Source: Amylostereum areolatum (Eukaryota; Basidiomycota; Agaricomycetes; Russulales; Stereaceae). Taken from it: a DNA stretch of 64,000 bases. This document shows positions 22,541-34,783 of the stretch, one piece after another. The stretch covers positions 1,302,001-1,366,000 of the forward strand of contig SAXG01000002.1 in the NCBI GenBank assembly GCA_012932865.1, written 5' to 3'. Each line of letters begins with the position of its first letter. Position 1 is the first letter of the stretch. The notes under the pieces were generated by a model. That model did not search any database and was not told the DNA's origin. It worked only from the letters and a program-made list of their open reading frames with translations. The position numbers and the translations under genes are program-made.

Positions 22541-24462
22541 ATCCCGAGGGACGGCGTGGGGGTTGGCGCTGGATCGGTAGTTTGCTCTCATTGGATTCTG
22601 GAATCGAAGTCGGGTGCGCGCGCACCGGGGCAGGCATGGGCGTGCTTTTTTGCATACTTACATTGATACACACATTCGCAGTACGTACACACATACACTC
22701 GAGTCTTGCCTTTGCTTTCATTGAGCTAGCCACCCGTGCCTCGTTCAACGAGAGAGGCGTCTGTGAGCTTGCGCATTCCACCTTCGTGGCGGCCGTTACG
22801 AGAGTATGGAAGTCAGGAGGGGAGCATTCGGGTTGTCGTCGGTGTATACTTGCGCACCGGGGTTGAAGTCGAATGTTGGCCAACAATTGACATGTCGCGC
22901 GTCTGAGCGTTCTTCGGCCCCATTGGATGGGAGGCTACACAACATCGGATCTGGAAAAAGGGTTCGCATTCCTGCTTCCTTATCGACATATGTTCGAGAA
23001 ACAAGTTCTTCATTGGGAATGAACAAGTCGGCAACTGCCACAAAGTTCAGTCCGGAGATCGCCAAGTATGTGAGAATTTCGCGAAGAGCTTCGAGGGGGA
23101 CTTCGAGCGTCTGCTATACATGTCGTACATAATGCATGGGAAATGGGTGGTGTGAGTGTGGTGGGGGAATTGGGAAGTCCGCGTGTAACGCATCCGCAAG
23201 CATAGATGATCCTGAGGGAACAGAGGGGGCACGCAGTACAAGCCCAACGCGAGTTGGACGCCCAAACATGCCTTGCACGCACGACAAATAATGCCGGCAT
23301 AGTGCCCCCTCTTGTCTTCGCTATCCTTGGACCGCCTGCGAGTGAGAAGACCAAGTGCCAGAGCGCTCGTGGAGAGGCTTTGCATCACCTATCGTGTCCT
23401 TGTCCGAACATTGCGCGTTGAGCTTGGCTAAGTCCGCCGTAGACCTTGTCCCTCGAAGATAGCCGTGGTATTGCCATAAGACGGGAATAACTGGGGCTGC
23501 TGTCTGCACGTATGCCTGAGATGGTCTGGGAGATTAGGGGATAGCAGTGCAATCGCTCTCGTAACGGAAGGAACTCCCAGGGAGGAGCCTGCATTTGTCC
23601 TGCATCGCATAGGTAGAGCCGTCCGGCAACCCGAAAAAGATACATTCATGCAACCTGCTTTGGGTGTGTTGTGCTTCGCAGAGCTCATATTGGGACGCAT
23701 GGAACGAGATCGAGCTGTGAAACAAAATCGGACCTATGTCGAGTGGAGAGGCTCGACATGAGGATATGGTCGTCGGAGTTGGGGTCTTGCACCGTTGAGT
23801 CGATACGGGCTAGTGCTCTCGTTGGCTGAGGAGAACGTAGTACTTAGAGTAGTTGGTAGAGTGGAGCATCTGCTCCAAAGGCGTCGGGGCTCCGGTACGA
23901 GGTCTTTCGTTGACCTAACAAAGAAAACGAGACGCAACTAGGAGTTCCTGCGCAGATTTGTTAGTGCGGGTATCAACCTGATATTAGTTGTGACATCTGT
24001 GGTGTGATGGCATATTCGCAGTTTGCGGGCAGTCGTTGAGGCGAAATACACGCACATGTTGACTGGAATGATTAAGCCATGATTTTACCATACCGGACTT
24101 GGAGGGACAAGGCATCGATTGTACGTTTGGGAGAGGCTTGGGAAAGGCTGGCCCGAGAGTAGAATCTAGAAGAGGAAAATGGATTATGTTCTTACGGCGA
24201 CCGTGATACAACTTTAGTGTAATGAGGAGTATTTTGAAGGTTGACGCCACCACGAGTCTCTGCGAATCTACAACAGTGGACCGTGGACGACAGTCGGAGT
24301 CCGAGCTCTCGGGGTGCTGTTGACGCATGCTTGTCCTTGTTATGCAACAGCCTTAGAATCAAACAATGCCACGTGCGTTCCGTCTTGTTTGAGTTTGTCA
24401 GCTCAGGTCGTCTAGTCTACTTTTCTCCAAATGCCATATTGCCTTTTCGTTTGACATCCTCT
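22541..24462. other. Intergenic region between MOB2 and PPCDC
   Basis: No gene can be supported over 1.9 kb. A minus-strand open stretch at 22796-23130 includes the segment L-R-E-I-L-T-Y-L-A-I-S-G-L-N, preceded by a plausible acceptor site. It loosely recalls the C-terminal part of small fungal membrane proteins, but no upstream transmembrane exons could be joined. The last 300 bases should contain the PPCDC promoter. Confidence 0.4.
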
Positions 24463-25266
24463 ATGACCTTACGTGTCCCATTTGATGCTTCCTCAAGTCG
24501 ACGTGAGGGATACACTCATATACTTCTGATGACAACGGGTAGTGTTGCATCGGTCAAGGCTCCCCTCATCGTCGAAGAACTACAAACGGCGTGTTTGCTT
24601 GCCATTTATCCCTACTTTTCTTCTAACAGACTCTCTATTGCACAGTATGACAATGTTCTTATCCAGGTCGTCGCGACAAAACCTTCGCTGACGTTCTTCA
24701 ATGCTGACGACATTCGGAAGCAAGGCGTCAATGTGTGGTTGGACGAGGATGAATGGGATGTACGCCAGTGACTTTTGACGATGCGCGACAGCTCTCAGCG
24801 CGTGGCACTGTAGTCAAGCTACCGCATAGGCGATCCGATCCTGCACATCGAGCTTCGACGGTGGGCCGATGTCGTTCTGATCGCGCCTTGCTCTGCCAAC
24901 ACTCTGGCGAAGATCGCCAATGGTATCTGTGACAACCTAGCGGTGCGTTTTCCTCTTCCTTTCTACTTGTGCTTTAACTTATACCTTATTCACCTTTTGG
25001 TGCTGCACAGACGTCCCTTCTACGCGCACTCTCACCCACCACACCCACCTTCGTATATCCGGCCATGAACACGCTCATGTACGAGCATCCTCTCACGGCC
25101 GAGCACCTACGGGTAGTCCGAGACGTGGATCGGATATACCTGTCGTTGGTCCCATATCGAAAAGGCCTTGCCTGTGGAGATATCGGCGTAGGCGCTATGG
25201 TTCGAGTGGCACGACATTGTGGGGAGCGCTCGTGGTGAAGTTTGGCCTGTCGAAGTGTCAAAGTAG
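24463..25266 (+). CDS. Phosphopantothenoylcysteine decarboxylase (HAL3/CAB3 flavoprotein), 3' exon frame interrupted
   Basis: Exons 24463-24759, 24814-24942 and 25011-25266 would give about 225 residues, the usual length of the enzyme. It decarboxylates 4'-phosphopantothenoylcysteine to phosphopantetheine in CoA synthesis, using FMN. Visible family blocks are I-L-L-M-T-T-G-S-V-A-S-V-K near the N-terminus, then W-A-D-V-V-L-I-A-P-C-S-A-N-T-L-A-K-I-A-N-G and P-A-M-N-T-L-M-Y, which carries the substrate-binding asparagine. Downstream, G-L-A-C-G-D-I-G-V-G-A-M holds the conserved cysteine. Within 25120-25205 there are four apparent one-base insertions (near 25127, 25141, 25160-25163 and 25201), each between conserved residues. 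Without them the frame ends at the TAG at 25264. An essential single-copy enzyme is unlikely to be this broken, so sequencing error is the likelier cause. Confidence 0.85.
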
Positions 25267-26143
25267 GCTGGACCCGGCGTAGAAGTAGCAACGCCGAGGC
25301 CTTTGCACCTGGGTGGGCCAAAGTTGTTGATCTTCTTTTCTGGAGGCATACGGTGGTCCCATATTAGCTAGCAGAGCGTAAGTCCCTGATGCAGATGCTT
25401 CACTGCAAGCATAATGTCCCACATTCCAATGTCATTTACGGACGTTTTCGCCTTATTCATCCATTCTGTCCCAGCGACCGGCCTTGTCTGTACTAATGTT
25501 GGCGGACTGCATAACCCGTTAGCCCCAGTCACTGATCCAATCTGGCAACGGGAAGAAACCAGAGCACTTTTTTCAGTTTCCTGACTTTCGTACTTAGGTG
25601 TCGGTACCTGCAGGTGTCTGCTTGCTTTGTTCAGTTCAAGCCACCAGCGCATTTCAGCCGCTCCGACTCTTCGTGTGAGCTTGTACCGGCTTCATATACT
25701 CCGTGTTCTCATTTAGGCTGTCTAGGACAAGCGTGCCTTCTGCCTGCAACGTCAACATGGGGTGCCCTTGTCGATCGACGGTGGCAGAACTCTCTAAGCG
25801 CCCGTGCGTTGTTTTCTGATACACAAAGACATCCACTGGGCATGCGCTCTATATGGTACATTGGCTTTGTTTGTGGGCGTCGCTATCACTACCGTCAACT
25901 GATAAGCGTACATCGTCACAGGCTGGTCACCCATGCCCTCTCCTCGTGGCTGAAGACATTGTACTCTCGGATGCAGGTCGACTCGAAGGCTTTATCCTCC
26001 AGCACGTATAAAATGTCCCCACCATTTGCGCGAATAATTCGTCATGACAAGCGTACTATTCCATCTGTAGGCCATCCGCTTACCTTGGCCTATAAAACAC
26101 TGAATCTTTCTTTCCCTTTCAAGTTGTATACCCCAAACCGACA
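25267..26143. other. Intergenic region upstream of the F-box gene
   Basis: No gene is supported here. A plus-strand frame that opens here runs on into the F-box gene in the wrong frame and has no recognisable motif, so I treat it as a shadow. The F-box promoter lies at the right end. Confidence 0.4.
26091..26097 (+). promoter_or_regulatory. TATA box of the F-box gene
   Basis: TATAAAA, 47 bases before the ATG at 26144, followed by a pyrimidine-rich stretch. Position and sequence fit a core promoter with a very short leader. Confidence 0.5.
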
Positions 26144-27989
26144 ATGTATCCCATCATACCAAGGCGCACATACGGCCTCCGCTACTGTCAGAGATACCCA
26201 GCCTGCTCTTCAATATCGGTCCCGCATCAATTCACAAGGCTACCCAAGCGGGCTATACGACGAATACCCTCGTACCATATCCGGTGCCACTATGTCTCAC
26301 CCTCCTTTCACCCCGTCTCCAACGAAGCCCAATGTTTCCAATTCCTCCTCAATTCCGAGGTCCTCCCTCCTTGCACCCCCGCGCTGGATCGACTGTCTTC
26401 CCATGAATACTCTCACCAGTCCACACCCAGTGCCACAGGCAGGCAACATATCGCTCTTTCTCGCGAGCAGCGCGGGCGCTGTCATATAGCGGGTCTTCCC
26501 TTCGAGATCCTCTCCACTATCATGGGCCATGTCGCTGCGCGAGAGGAACCCATGGACATAAATGTCCGCCCCCGTCCGTTGGACAATCTCAAGGCTTTAT
26601 CGCAGACATGCAGCCACTGGCGGAAGGTCTTGCTCGAGAGCAAAGAGGTGTGGACCGACATACCCCTGAGCAGTGCGGGCTGGACCAAGGTCGCATTAGC
26701 CAACTCTACTCCGCGGGCCATCCAGCTCGCGGCAAATTCTGACTTCGTCCGCACGAACAGCGAGCGATTGATGGAGTCTTTGGAACACATCCACCGCGCA
26801 GATTCCCTTGCCTTATACGAGCTATTTACCCCGGAGGTTCAAGCGAAGCTCATTGGTCGTCCTGCGCCGAAGCTCGAGAATTTAACCATCACTTACGACC
26901 CAAACCCCAGCGAGGGGTACAAGATCACCATTCACGAGGATTTGTTCGCCAGACAAGTTCCCAAGCTACGCATGCTCAACCTGGCTTCCTGCATAATACC
27001 ATCAACCATTTTCCTTCTTCAAGCTCCTCTCACTATCCTTAACCTAGAAAATTGTGCCGTATGGCGCTCTATGAACGACCTGATAAACACTTTCCGTCAC
27101 CTTTCCCGTCTAGAGCACCTTTCTCTCTTCCATTCCATACCAGTGGCCGAGGTTCCGCCGGAAGGCCCTCCCTCTGTTTACCTCCCACGCCTCAAAACCC
27201 TGAGTTTCTCAGGCCTATCAGAGCAACTGGCGCCCGCTCTGTGCACAGTCGGCTTTCCCGCTGCTCTCGATATCCTCAAAATGGAGCTCTGGCTTCAAAC
27301 ACCTCCCAACACAGCATTGACCCACGAGGAAGCCGTGTTGAACATGGACTACGTATTAGCGAAGCGCTTCTTTGTGGACGCCTATCCGAGCGGGCGTGTC
27401 CTATGATTATGTCGGGATAGAAGCGACCGAGTGTCGGTATCCCGGTATACGCTGTCTCGACCCGCCCCCGCACAGTGCTCTGCCGAGACGCCTTGATTTG
27501 CTCGTGCATTGCATCGAGCGGCCCAAGTATCAGGACCGACCTTGGACCAAGAGTGACTGGCACAGCATCCTGTATTTCCTCCGGAATGCCTTCCCTATCG
27601 CCAAAGCCAGTCAAGTGTTCGTCGGCCTTATACAGGTAGAGAACTGGCACTGGATCAGACTCCTCGGTGGATTCACCAACCTCGTCCAACTCGAACTATG
27701 TGGCATGGCTTGTACAAGTCTCGCACGACGACGGGAACGGGAGGAAGCCCTCGACATACTTCCGGAACTGGTAACCCTAGTTGTTCGAGGGGCCCCAATG
27801 GACGATCCAAAAACGTTCAAGGCCGTCGAGATCCTCATCGAGATCATGAAGAGAACACCAAGGAAACGCGGATGGAAAGGGTCGTTGGTATTGAAGAACT
27901 GCAGATTACCCCACAAACTTACGGGGTGGTTGAATCACGCCGAGGGGATGGGATATCTCGAGTGGCATGGTCCTCGCGGAACGATATAG
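26144..27989 (+). CDS. F-box/LRR-like protein, one frame break
   Basis: An intronless gene of about 614 codons. After a long low-complexity N-terminus the F-box starts near residue 120 with L-P-F-E-I-L-S-T-I-M, continuing through L-S-Q-T-C-S-H-W-R-K-V-L to V-W-T-D-I-P-L. This is the typical agaricomycete F-box with its trailing tryptophan. The rest is a set of irregular leucine-rich repeats (L-R-M-L-N-L-A-S-C, L-T-I-L-N-L-E-N-C, L-E-H-L-S-L-F). F-box proteins are substrate receptors of SCF ubiquitin ligases, and this group is greatly expanded in agaricomycetes. An apparent extra C at 27400-27401 shifts the frame; the reading frame downstream continues the protein to 27989. The substrate is unknown. 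Confidence 0.82.
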
Positions 27990-28049
27990 ACTATACCGCT
28001 AAAAAACAGAATACAGAATGTATGTTGTGACAACACAAATAGATGAAGG

Positions 28050-31000
28050 TTATGTTCCACGCAATACTGCCGATTCTAAATAATCACAGCCATCCCTGAT
28101 AGCGTTCGAGACGGAGTCGACCTGCATACGATAAAACGGTATCTTCAGCGTTGATTGTATGTCAAACTAAGGGAAGACTTACATTCAGCGTATGGAACGG
28201 CGAGAAATGATGCCCAGGGATGTCGATGACCTTCACTGGCGAGCTGACAAGACTTTCCCAGCCCAACGTCGCCTGCTTTGGGTCGCGCCTATCCGCGAGC
28301 CATGCAGGTATGTCTGGAACGCCTACAGGGTTATAGCCGTCCCTGGAACGCAAAAGGACGAGTGGAGGGTAGGGGCCGCCACCCTTGCTGCCGTCATACT
28401 CGCCGAGGAGACGCGCGTTCATCTGGAACTGCATCTTGACAAGAAGGCCTAAATCGGAGGATGACGAACGTCCCTCCACCCGTGCGACAGTGTCGAGAAG
28501 GTCATCTGAAAGAGGAACATGGTCGACCGGGCTAGGAGAGTCGATGAGCACCACTCCCGTCACATCAACACCACTCCTCATGAGTTGACGAGCTGCCTCG
28601 AAGGCGACAACTCCGCCAAATGACCAACCTGGTGGAAGTGTAAGTACGAGGCGAACGAAACTCCTGAAAGGACGTACCACCGAGTATCACTGAGCCTGTC
28701 GCCGTTTTCTTGACGTGTTCCCCATATTCTTTTGCCATGGCTGAGAGACTGTCCCAAGGTTGTCCAGATAAGAGTTTCGGATTATTGAATCCCCAAAGGC
28801 TGCGACCGATGAGGGACAACCGGGTTAGGTAGTTGATCACACCTCCGCCGTCGTGAATGAGAAAGAAGGGGAGCGTGCGTCCTATCCGACGAGGGTTGTA
28901 TCGACACCGGGATATTGTCCAACTGAAACGTCGCCGTCATGCGGTCTAGGACGGTTTGTGAGATTTGGTGACGATACAAAGGCTGCAATCCAGGACCTGT
29001 CGATAAGACCACAGGCGAGAGCGCCGGCGACTGAGAAGAAATATATGCCCGGATATCTCCTGGGGTCTTGTGGGAGACAAAAATGTCTGTGGGTAGGACC
29101 AAGTCGAAAACTTTCTGCAATGCCGCGTGCGCTTCTATCGCCGTCAACGAGTCTAACCCGAGGGCCTCGAAGTCAGCGTCGTCCGTGATCTCGTCGATGT
29201 CGACGCCCAATGCCAACGCTAGCACGTTCTTGACTTCCATGGCTTCATCCACGGCGGCAGTCGACGTCTCCGACGGGCAAGTGTCTGGGGACGGCACATC
29301 GAAGGGAACGGTAGGGGGGCTGCCGTTGGTTGCGACCCCTCGGATGATATCCCCTACTGTTCGACACGCGCTGAGCGCCTGAGAGTTGAAGCCCGCGTTA
29401 GGAAATGCTGCCGCGAGCTTGTGGAGGAGCTCGATAGACAGAAGTGAGTCAACGCCATGCGCCTCCAAGTCCGCATCCACGTCGAGCGCAGCAGGACTGA
29501 TGTCGCACGTTTCAGCAACAATACGGACCACCTCGGACGTAACTTTTCGAAGCAGAGTTTGTGAGGTGGGGATGGCGGAAGGCGTTGTGGGACGTCCGGC
29601 AACGGTTCGTCGTAGTGACGGTTGTAATTGCTGGGGTTCTCGTTGGGATTGACCATTGCTGCTGGCCAGACTGCGCTTGAGGCTGCTCAGCTGCACTTTC
29701 CGGAAATGCATGCCCTTCAAATGTGCGACGACCTTCCGTGACGCGCCCAGATCGACAGCGTAAGCCTCTGCTAACATGACGCGTTCGTCCGCAAGCCAGG
29801 CGTTGCTGATGTATACTGCCATATGACGCATGAGCGTCAAAAAGCTCCGGGATGACCTTGACAGAGTCGACCTTGCTGCAAATGAACGCGTCTTTACTAC
29901 CGCCCTGCATGTTGGCTACGAACCCAGCGACGTGCAGGAGAGTGTCCATGAATACTGGGTGGACCACGAAGGGGCTTTGATCATGGTTCTGCGGGAGTTG
30001 AATAATCGAATAACCTTCCATGCCGTCAGGACTGACGGTCAGGGTCTTCATGGTGTGGTACTCTTTGGCGTAGTCGACAACGCGTGGAAAGATGATCTCA
30101 TAGGCGGTACGGGTAGAGAAGGTTTCGGCATCCCCATGGGCGATCACGGCTGCGATTTGACGCAAAACGACAGGTTGGACCTGTGTGAAACTTGGTAGTC
30201 GTCGTTGCCAAGGGCTGGAACCGGAATAACCCAACGCAGTTGTCGTTCTCAGGGGATGAATCTACTTGCGAGGAGACTTTCCATGAACCGGAACCATTGG
30301 GAATTCAGGGTGATGGATGTCCGAACAGAGCAGGATACGGCGTCACGGTAGACCAACGGCTTGGCGTAGTCGATACTTCCAAGGGCAACAAACGTATCTT
30401 TGAACTTCAGCCCAAGTTGCTTGGCGGTGAGCTGCACTCCTGAGAGGGCAAGTTCGTGGTAGACAGATGCTGGGCAAAGTGGGTGATCAGCCAACTTTGT
30501 GCCCGAGGATGGACTTGGCCAGGCGTGCGATGGGCGTCTCGAATATTGCAGTTTGCCCGTTAGTCTCCGACGGGTACTGCACCCATGCATGTAGCATAGA
30601 GTATTCCGATATGAGGTGCGACGGAGGAAGTTGCGAAGGAGACAGCCCGTGAGCGTCCTCCTTGAACGGGACCCAGAACTTGGACCTAGACCACGGGTAG
30701 GCGGGCAAAGGTATGCAGGCGATCGATGGTAGGTGGGAGAAAACTTTCCGCCACTTCACGTCGACCTGTGTGGTATAAAGCTGTGCTAACGTCGAGGCCA
30801 TCGTCGTCCATCCGTCCTGGTGTTTCTTGGCCGACGCCAACAATTTAGACCCTTTCGCGAGTAAGGGGTGCACTTTGATCATTGGTAGTGTAGAGGGGTG
30901 TGGGCCAATTTCGATCCACACATCGATGTCCTCCAACCCTGTTGTCTGGAGTAGCGCCGTCATGCCCTTCAAGAATTGCACTGGTTCAGAGCAATGGCAG

Positions 31001-34000
31001 GGCGTAGTACTCTGGGTTGAACACGCCTTGCGTGCCAGGGATGGATGACCTTTCCGGAAGAGTTTGAGACGACGGGAATGGTGGGAGGTTGTATAGTGAC
31101 GCGGTTGCCGACTTCGATGAGATCAGAGAGGAAAGGCTGCATGGCAGGGCTGTGGTACCCAAATGGCACAGACAGAAGGGCGTTCTTGCACTGCACCTCA
31201 GCATCGAGGTGGGTCTTCAGGATGTGCAACTGTTTGAGAGGTCCCGCTACTACGCAATCGCTGTGGCTGTTGTAACATGCGATAGATATCTCAGACAAAG
31301 ATGATAGGGATGTCAGAATGGACTGGACGACATCCGGGCTTCTGTTGATTGCAATCATCCCCGTCGTGTTAACAGGGCATTGCGAAACCATGAACCTGAC
31401 GCGGTTGGCGATCAAAGTCAATGCTCCTTTGAGAGACAACACGCCCGCGACCACATGTGCCGCGTATTCACCTAAGCTGGAGACCGCTGTCAGAAGACGC
31501 GCACAGAACAGGGGTGAAATAAACTGACCTGTGTCCGACGACAACCACAGGGGAAAGCCCCCAGGACATCCACACTCGTGCGAGCGCGTACTCCAATCGT
31601 AAATATGGCCGGCTGATACACCTCGAATTCCTCCTCCTTGCGACATGTCCCCCGGCATGTTCTCAGGTATGATGGCCTGCAAGACACCTGGAAACCCCGA
31701 CGTCGTCAAGAACGAGTGACACTCGTCCACGATTTCCCTGAAGAGTGGAATGGTTCTGTAGAATGATGCGCCCATCCCGCGGTACTGGCTGCCCTGTCCA
31801 GAGAACACAAACGCGATCTTTCGTGTAGAAGGCGGCGACGACAGTCCCAGACGCTGCAGATAGTTTATGGATCGCTTCGTCCTTGCTGCTCGCCGTCAAG
31901 GCAAGTCGATGATCATACACAATGCGTCGCGCAGTGGAGGTGTAAGCGATGTCGGGAAGAGAGGTAGTGGCGTTTTCTGGGTTTCGAAGCCAGTCCAGGA
32001 AGCGGGTTTGGAGTTTGGATAGCGCCTCGTCTGTTTTAGCCGACAGTCCAATGACAAACGACGATGCGGGTGTTTCAAGAGCTCGGGTTGAGTTAGTAGG
32101 GAATGTGTTCCTCCAGCAGAAGGGCCCCGTTGGACCCATGCCGCCCCAAAGTTGTTCAATAGCGCAATCCGCGGTTCCTTCGTAGAAGTACAACCACGGT
32201 ACGTGATCGGTGTCGATAAGGGTATTGTCCAATGTAAGGTCCGCGATTCGGGGGATTGAGTTCCTTCAGTGAGATCTGCCGAGGAATCATCTGATGCTTC
32301 AGCATGAGGAGCAGCTTTGCTAGTCCGGCACTGCCAGAGGCGGCCTCTAAATGGCCGATGTTAGCCTTGACGGATGTAATGTGCAGCGGGTTGCCCTTCG
32401 CTCGGCGGACGGCGAACACTCCACGAATGCTTTCCAGTTCATTTGGGTCGCCGGCCTGTGTACCCGTCCCGTGCGCCTCTACCACGCTCACGCGGTGTGC
32501 ATCGATACCTGTGCGCTCCAGGATCTGCTTGAACAGCGCCATCTGCGTAGGGGGGTGGGGGTGCGTGATGGAGTGCGCCAGACCGCTTTGGTTGACCTCT
32601 ACGCCGCGGATGATTCCTAGGATATTGTCATGTTCCTCGAGGGCATCGTCCAGCCGCTTGAGAACGAAGAGTCCACAGCCTTCGCTGCGGGAATAGCCAT
32701 CGGCGGATGCATCAAATGCTTTGCACTGGCCAGTAGGACTGAGAAAATGTCCGCGGTCCAAACCAACGAACATCTGCGAGTATATGTGAGGATCGCTTGC
32801 TATAGCTCAAAAGGGGACGGAACGTACGTCAGGACTAGTGATGATGTTCACACCGCCCGCCAGAGCTGCGTTGCAATCGTGATTCATCAACGCACGACAC
32901 GCTTGATAGATGGCCACCAAAGAACTAGAACACGCTGTGTCTACCACGACCGAAGGGCCGCCGAGTCTCATGGCATATGAAATCCGACCGCTCAGAAACG
33001 CGCGTAGGGTGCCTGTATGCGTTCATCGTCAGCTCAAGCTCTGTAGCTATTAGCACCGGGCGAAGCTTACCAGTACTGTAATAGACGTCGACGTCATTGC
33101 GCAAATTTTGCACGTAGTCACCCGTGGCCACGCCCACATAGCAGCCGAACGTCTCAGGCTGGAACGAAGGTGTTGCACCCGGTACGTATCCCGAGTCCTC
33201 CAGCGCTTCGTATGCGGTGTGTAGCAGCACGCGCGCCTGCGGGTCCATGCTCCGGGCCTCCCTCGGCGAAATCTTGAAAAACTTGTGGTCGAACGCGTCA
33301 GGACAATCTATGAAATTGCCCGTGTGTGCATTCATGCTTCGCCCAGCGCTCGTCGAGGCTGGGTCCCTGTAGTCCGAAACTTTAAATCGGTGTTCGGGGA
33401 TCTACAGGGGCTATAAGTGTTAGTATGGCGTCATCCCGAGTGTTACAACCGCGGGAGCGCGCACCTCAGAGATCGTGTTCATTCCCTTCTCGAGAACTTG
33501 CCAGAGCTTCGCCACATCCGGCGCGCCAGGCATATTCACAGCCATGCCCACAATAGCAACCGGCACTTGGATGGGGTACGAAGCGTTGTTGACTGCAAGT
33601 GGTTTCTGCGATACCGTCAGGTCTAACATGAGCACACTCTCCTGTGGAAACGGCGCGCTTCACAGACTTCGCGAGCCCCGAGCCAGGTCCGACATTAACG
33701 AGTCGCACATCGTGTTGCCCGGACGCGGTGACGAGGGATTGCATCACTTGATCCCAGTGAATGGGTTGCGTCAGGATCATGTCCACAATGGCAGCGACGA
33801 GAGACATAGATGCCTGTTGGTCAATCGGTTGACCCGTATATGTCGACCAGATAGGTACCTTGACGTCGTTGAAGGTGGGGAATCGGATATTACGACGGAC
33901 AATGTCTTCAAGCACGGCGTTGCGAGTTGCTCCCGCGTGAACTTCTGTGTGGTAGAGCGTGTTGAGGGACGTCTTATGCATGATCATGGAAGCCGGAGCT

Positions 34001-34783
34001 TCTCTCGCAAAGACATCGAGGACGTCTGGGCGGCCGGATATGGTGACAGAAGACTCTGCCATTACCGCGGTGAGATACAGTGGAGGAAGATCCTGATGCT
34101 GTAGAGAGTGTGAGCTCAGAATCTGTGGACGATCGCGCATGGCTTACCGTCGCGGAAAATGTAGCAAGAGCGTCTGATGCCTCGAACTGCCCAACGCCAG
34201 AGAGAACAAGACTCCACGGCCTTGCATCGCCGACAGGAAGACCTGCAGCTTGCAACGAGGTGCGGCGATACTTCTGGGTGCGGACGCCAATCCAAAACGC
34301 CAGTCGAAACGCCGCGACAGTGTTGGCGATATATTCTAGCACCGTGGATGATGTCGCCGCCACGCATGCAGAAAGGGAGCCAGACGATAACCCGAATACA
34401 CCGAGGGTCTGTTTGGCGCTATTCTGGCTGGATAGGAAAGTCGATGTGTTGGTGAGTGCGGCTTGGTAAGTCAAGGTCTGTATCAGAAGGAGGTTGATGC
34501 CGGATACGAGGGGGTTGAGGGCGTATTGGGGGAACGGGACGGTAAGAAGGGTCGAAGGGGTCTTGAAATCATCGAGGTCGATGGCGACTTCGAGCTGGTC
34601 GGAAGAACGCAAGGACTTAAATTCATCGTGGAAGGCCTCCCAGCATGAAGAGAGGAGGAGACTGCCTGGAGGGGACGACGCGTTCTGCAAGGCTTGTTCT
34701 CGCGTGTGGGGTGTGCCCACGGCTGAAGTACCTTGACCGGGAAAGATTGGGACGTTGAGTGGTTGCAACATGATGAGGCGCAA
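28050..34783 (-). CDS. Non-reducing polyketide synthase, SAT-KS-AT-PT-ACP-ACP-TE (orsellinic-acid-synthase type), frame interrupted
   Basis: Domain order from the start at 34783 (or the in-frame ATG at 34771): SAT about 34770-33660 (G-L-S-S-G-S, so Ser where many SATs have Cys); KS about 33600-32100 ([24 protein letters not shown]); AT about 31850-30900 (S-L-G-E-Y-A-A, completed by splicing); PT about 30500-29800 ([10 protein letters not shown] and [10 protein letters not shown]); ACP1 at 29,450 (H-G-V-D-S-L-L-S); ACP2 at 29,150 (L-G-L-D-S-L-T-A); TE to 28050 (G-W-S-F-G-G after an intron, final His in P-G-H-H-F-S). Ketoreductase, dehydratase and enoylreductase domains are absent, so the product should be an aromatic acid released by the TE. 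At least nine single-base breaks, nearly all one extra base, lie between conserved blocks, with four between about 32100 and 32185. The catalytic motifs are intact. Confidence 0.9.

Noticed and set aside
22796..23065. Minus-strand open frame that might be the end of a small fungal membrane protein
   Set aside because: Only one short segment resembles that class; no upstream transmembrane exons could be joined.
25614..26489. 291-codon plus-strand frame overlapping the F-box gene start
   Set aside because: It is in a different frame from the recognised F-box protein and has no motif. The TATA box and ATG at 26144 fit the F-box frame.
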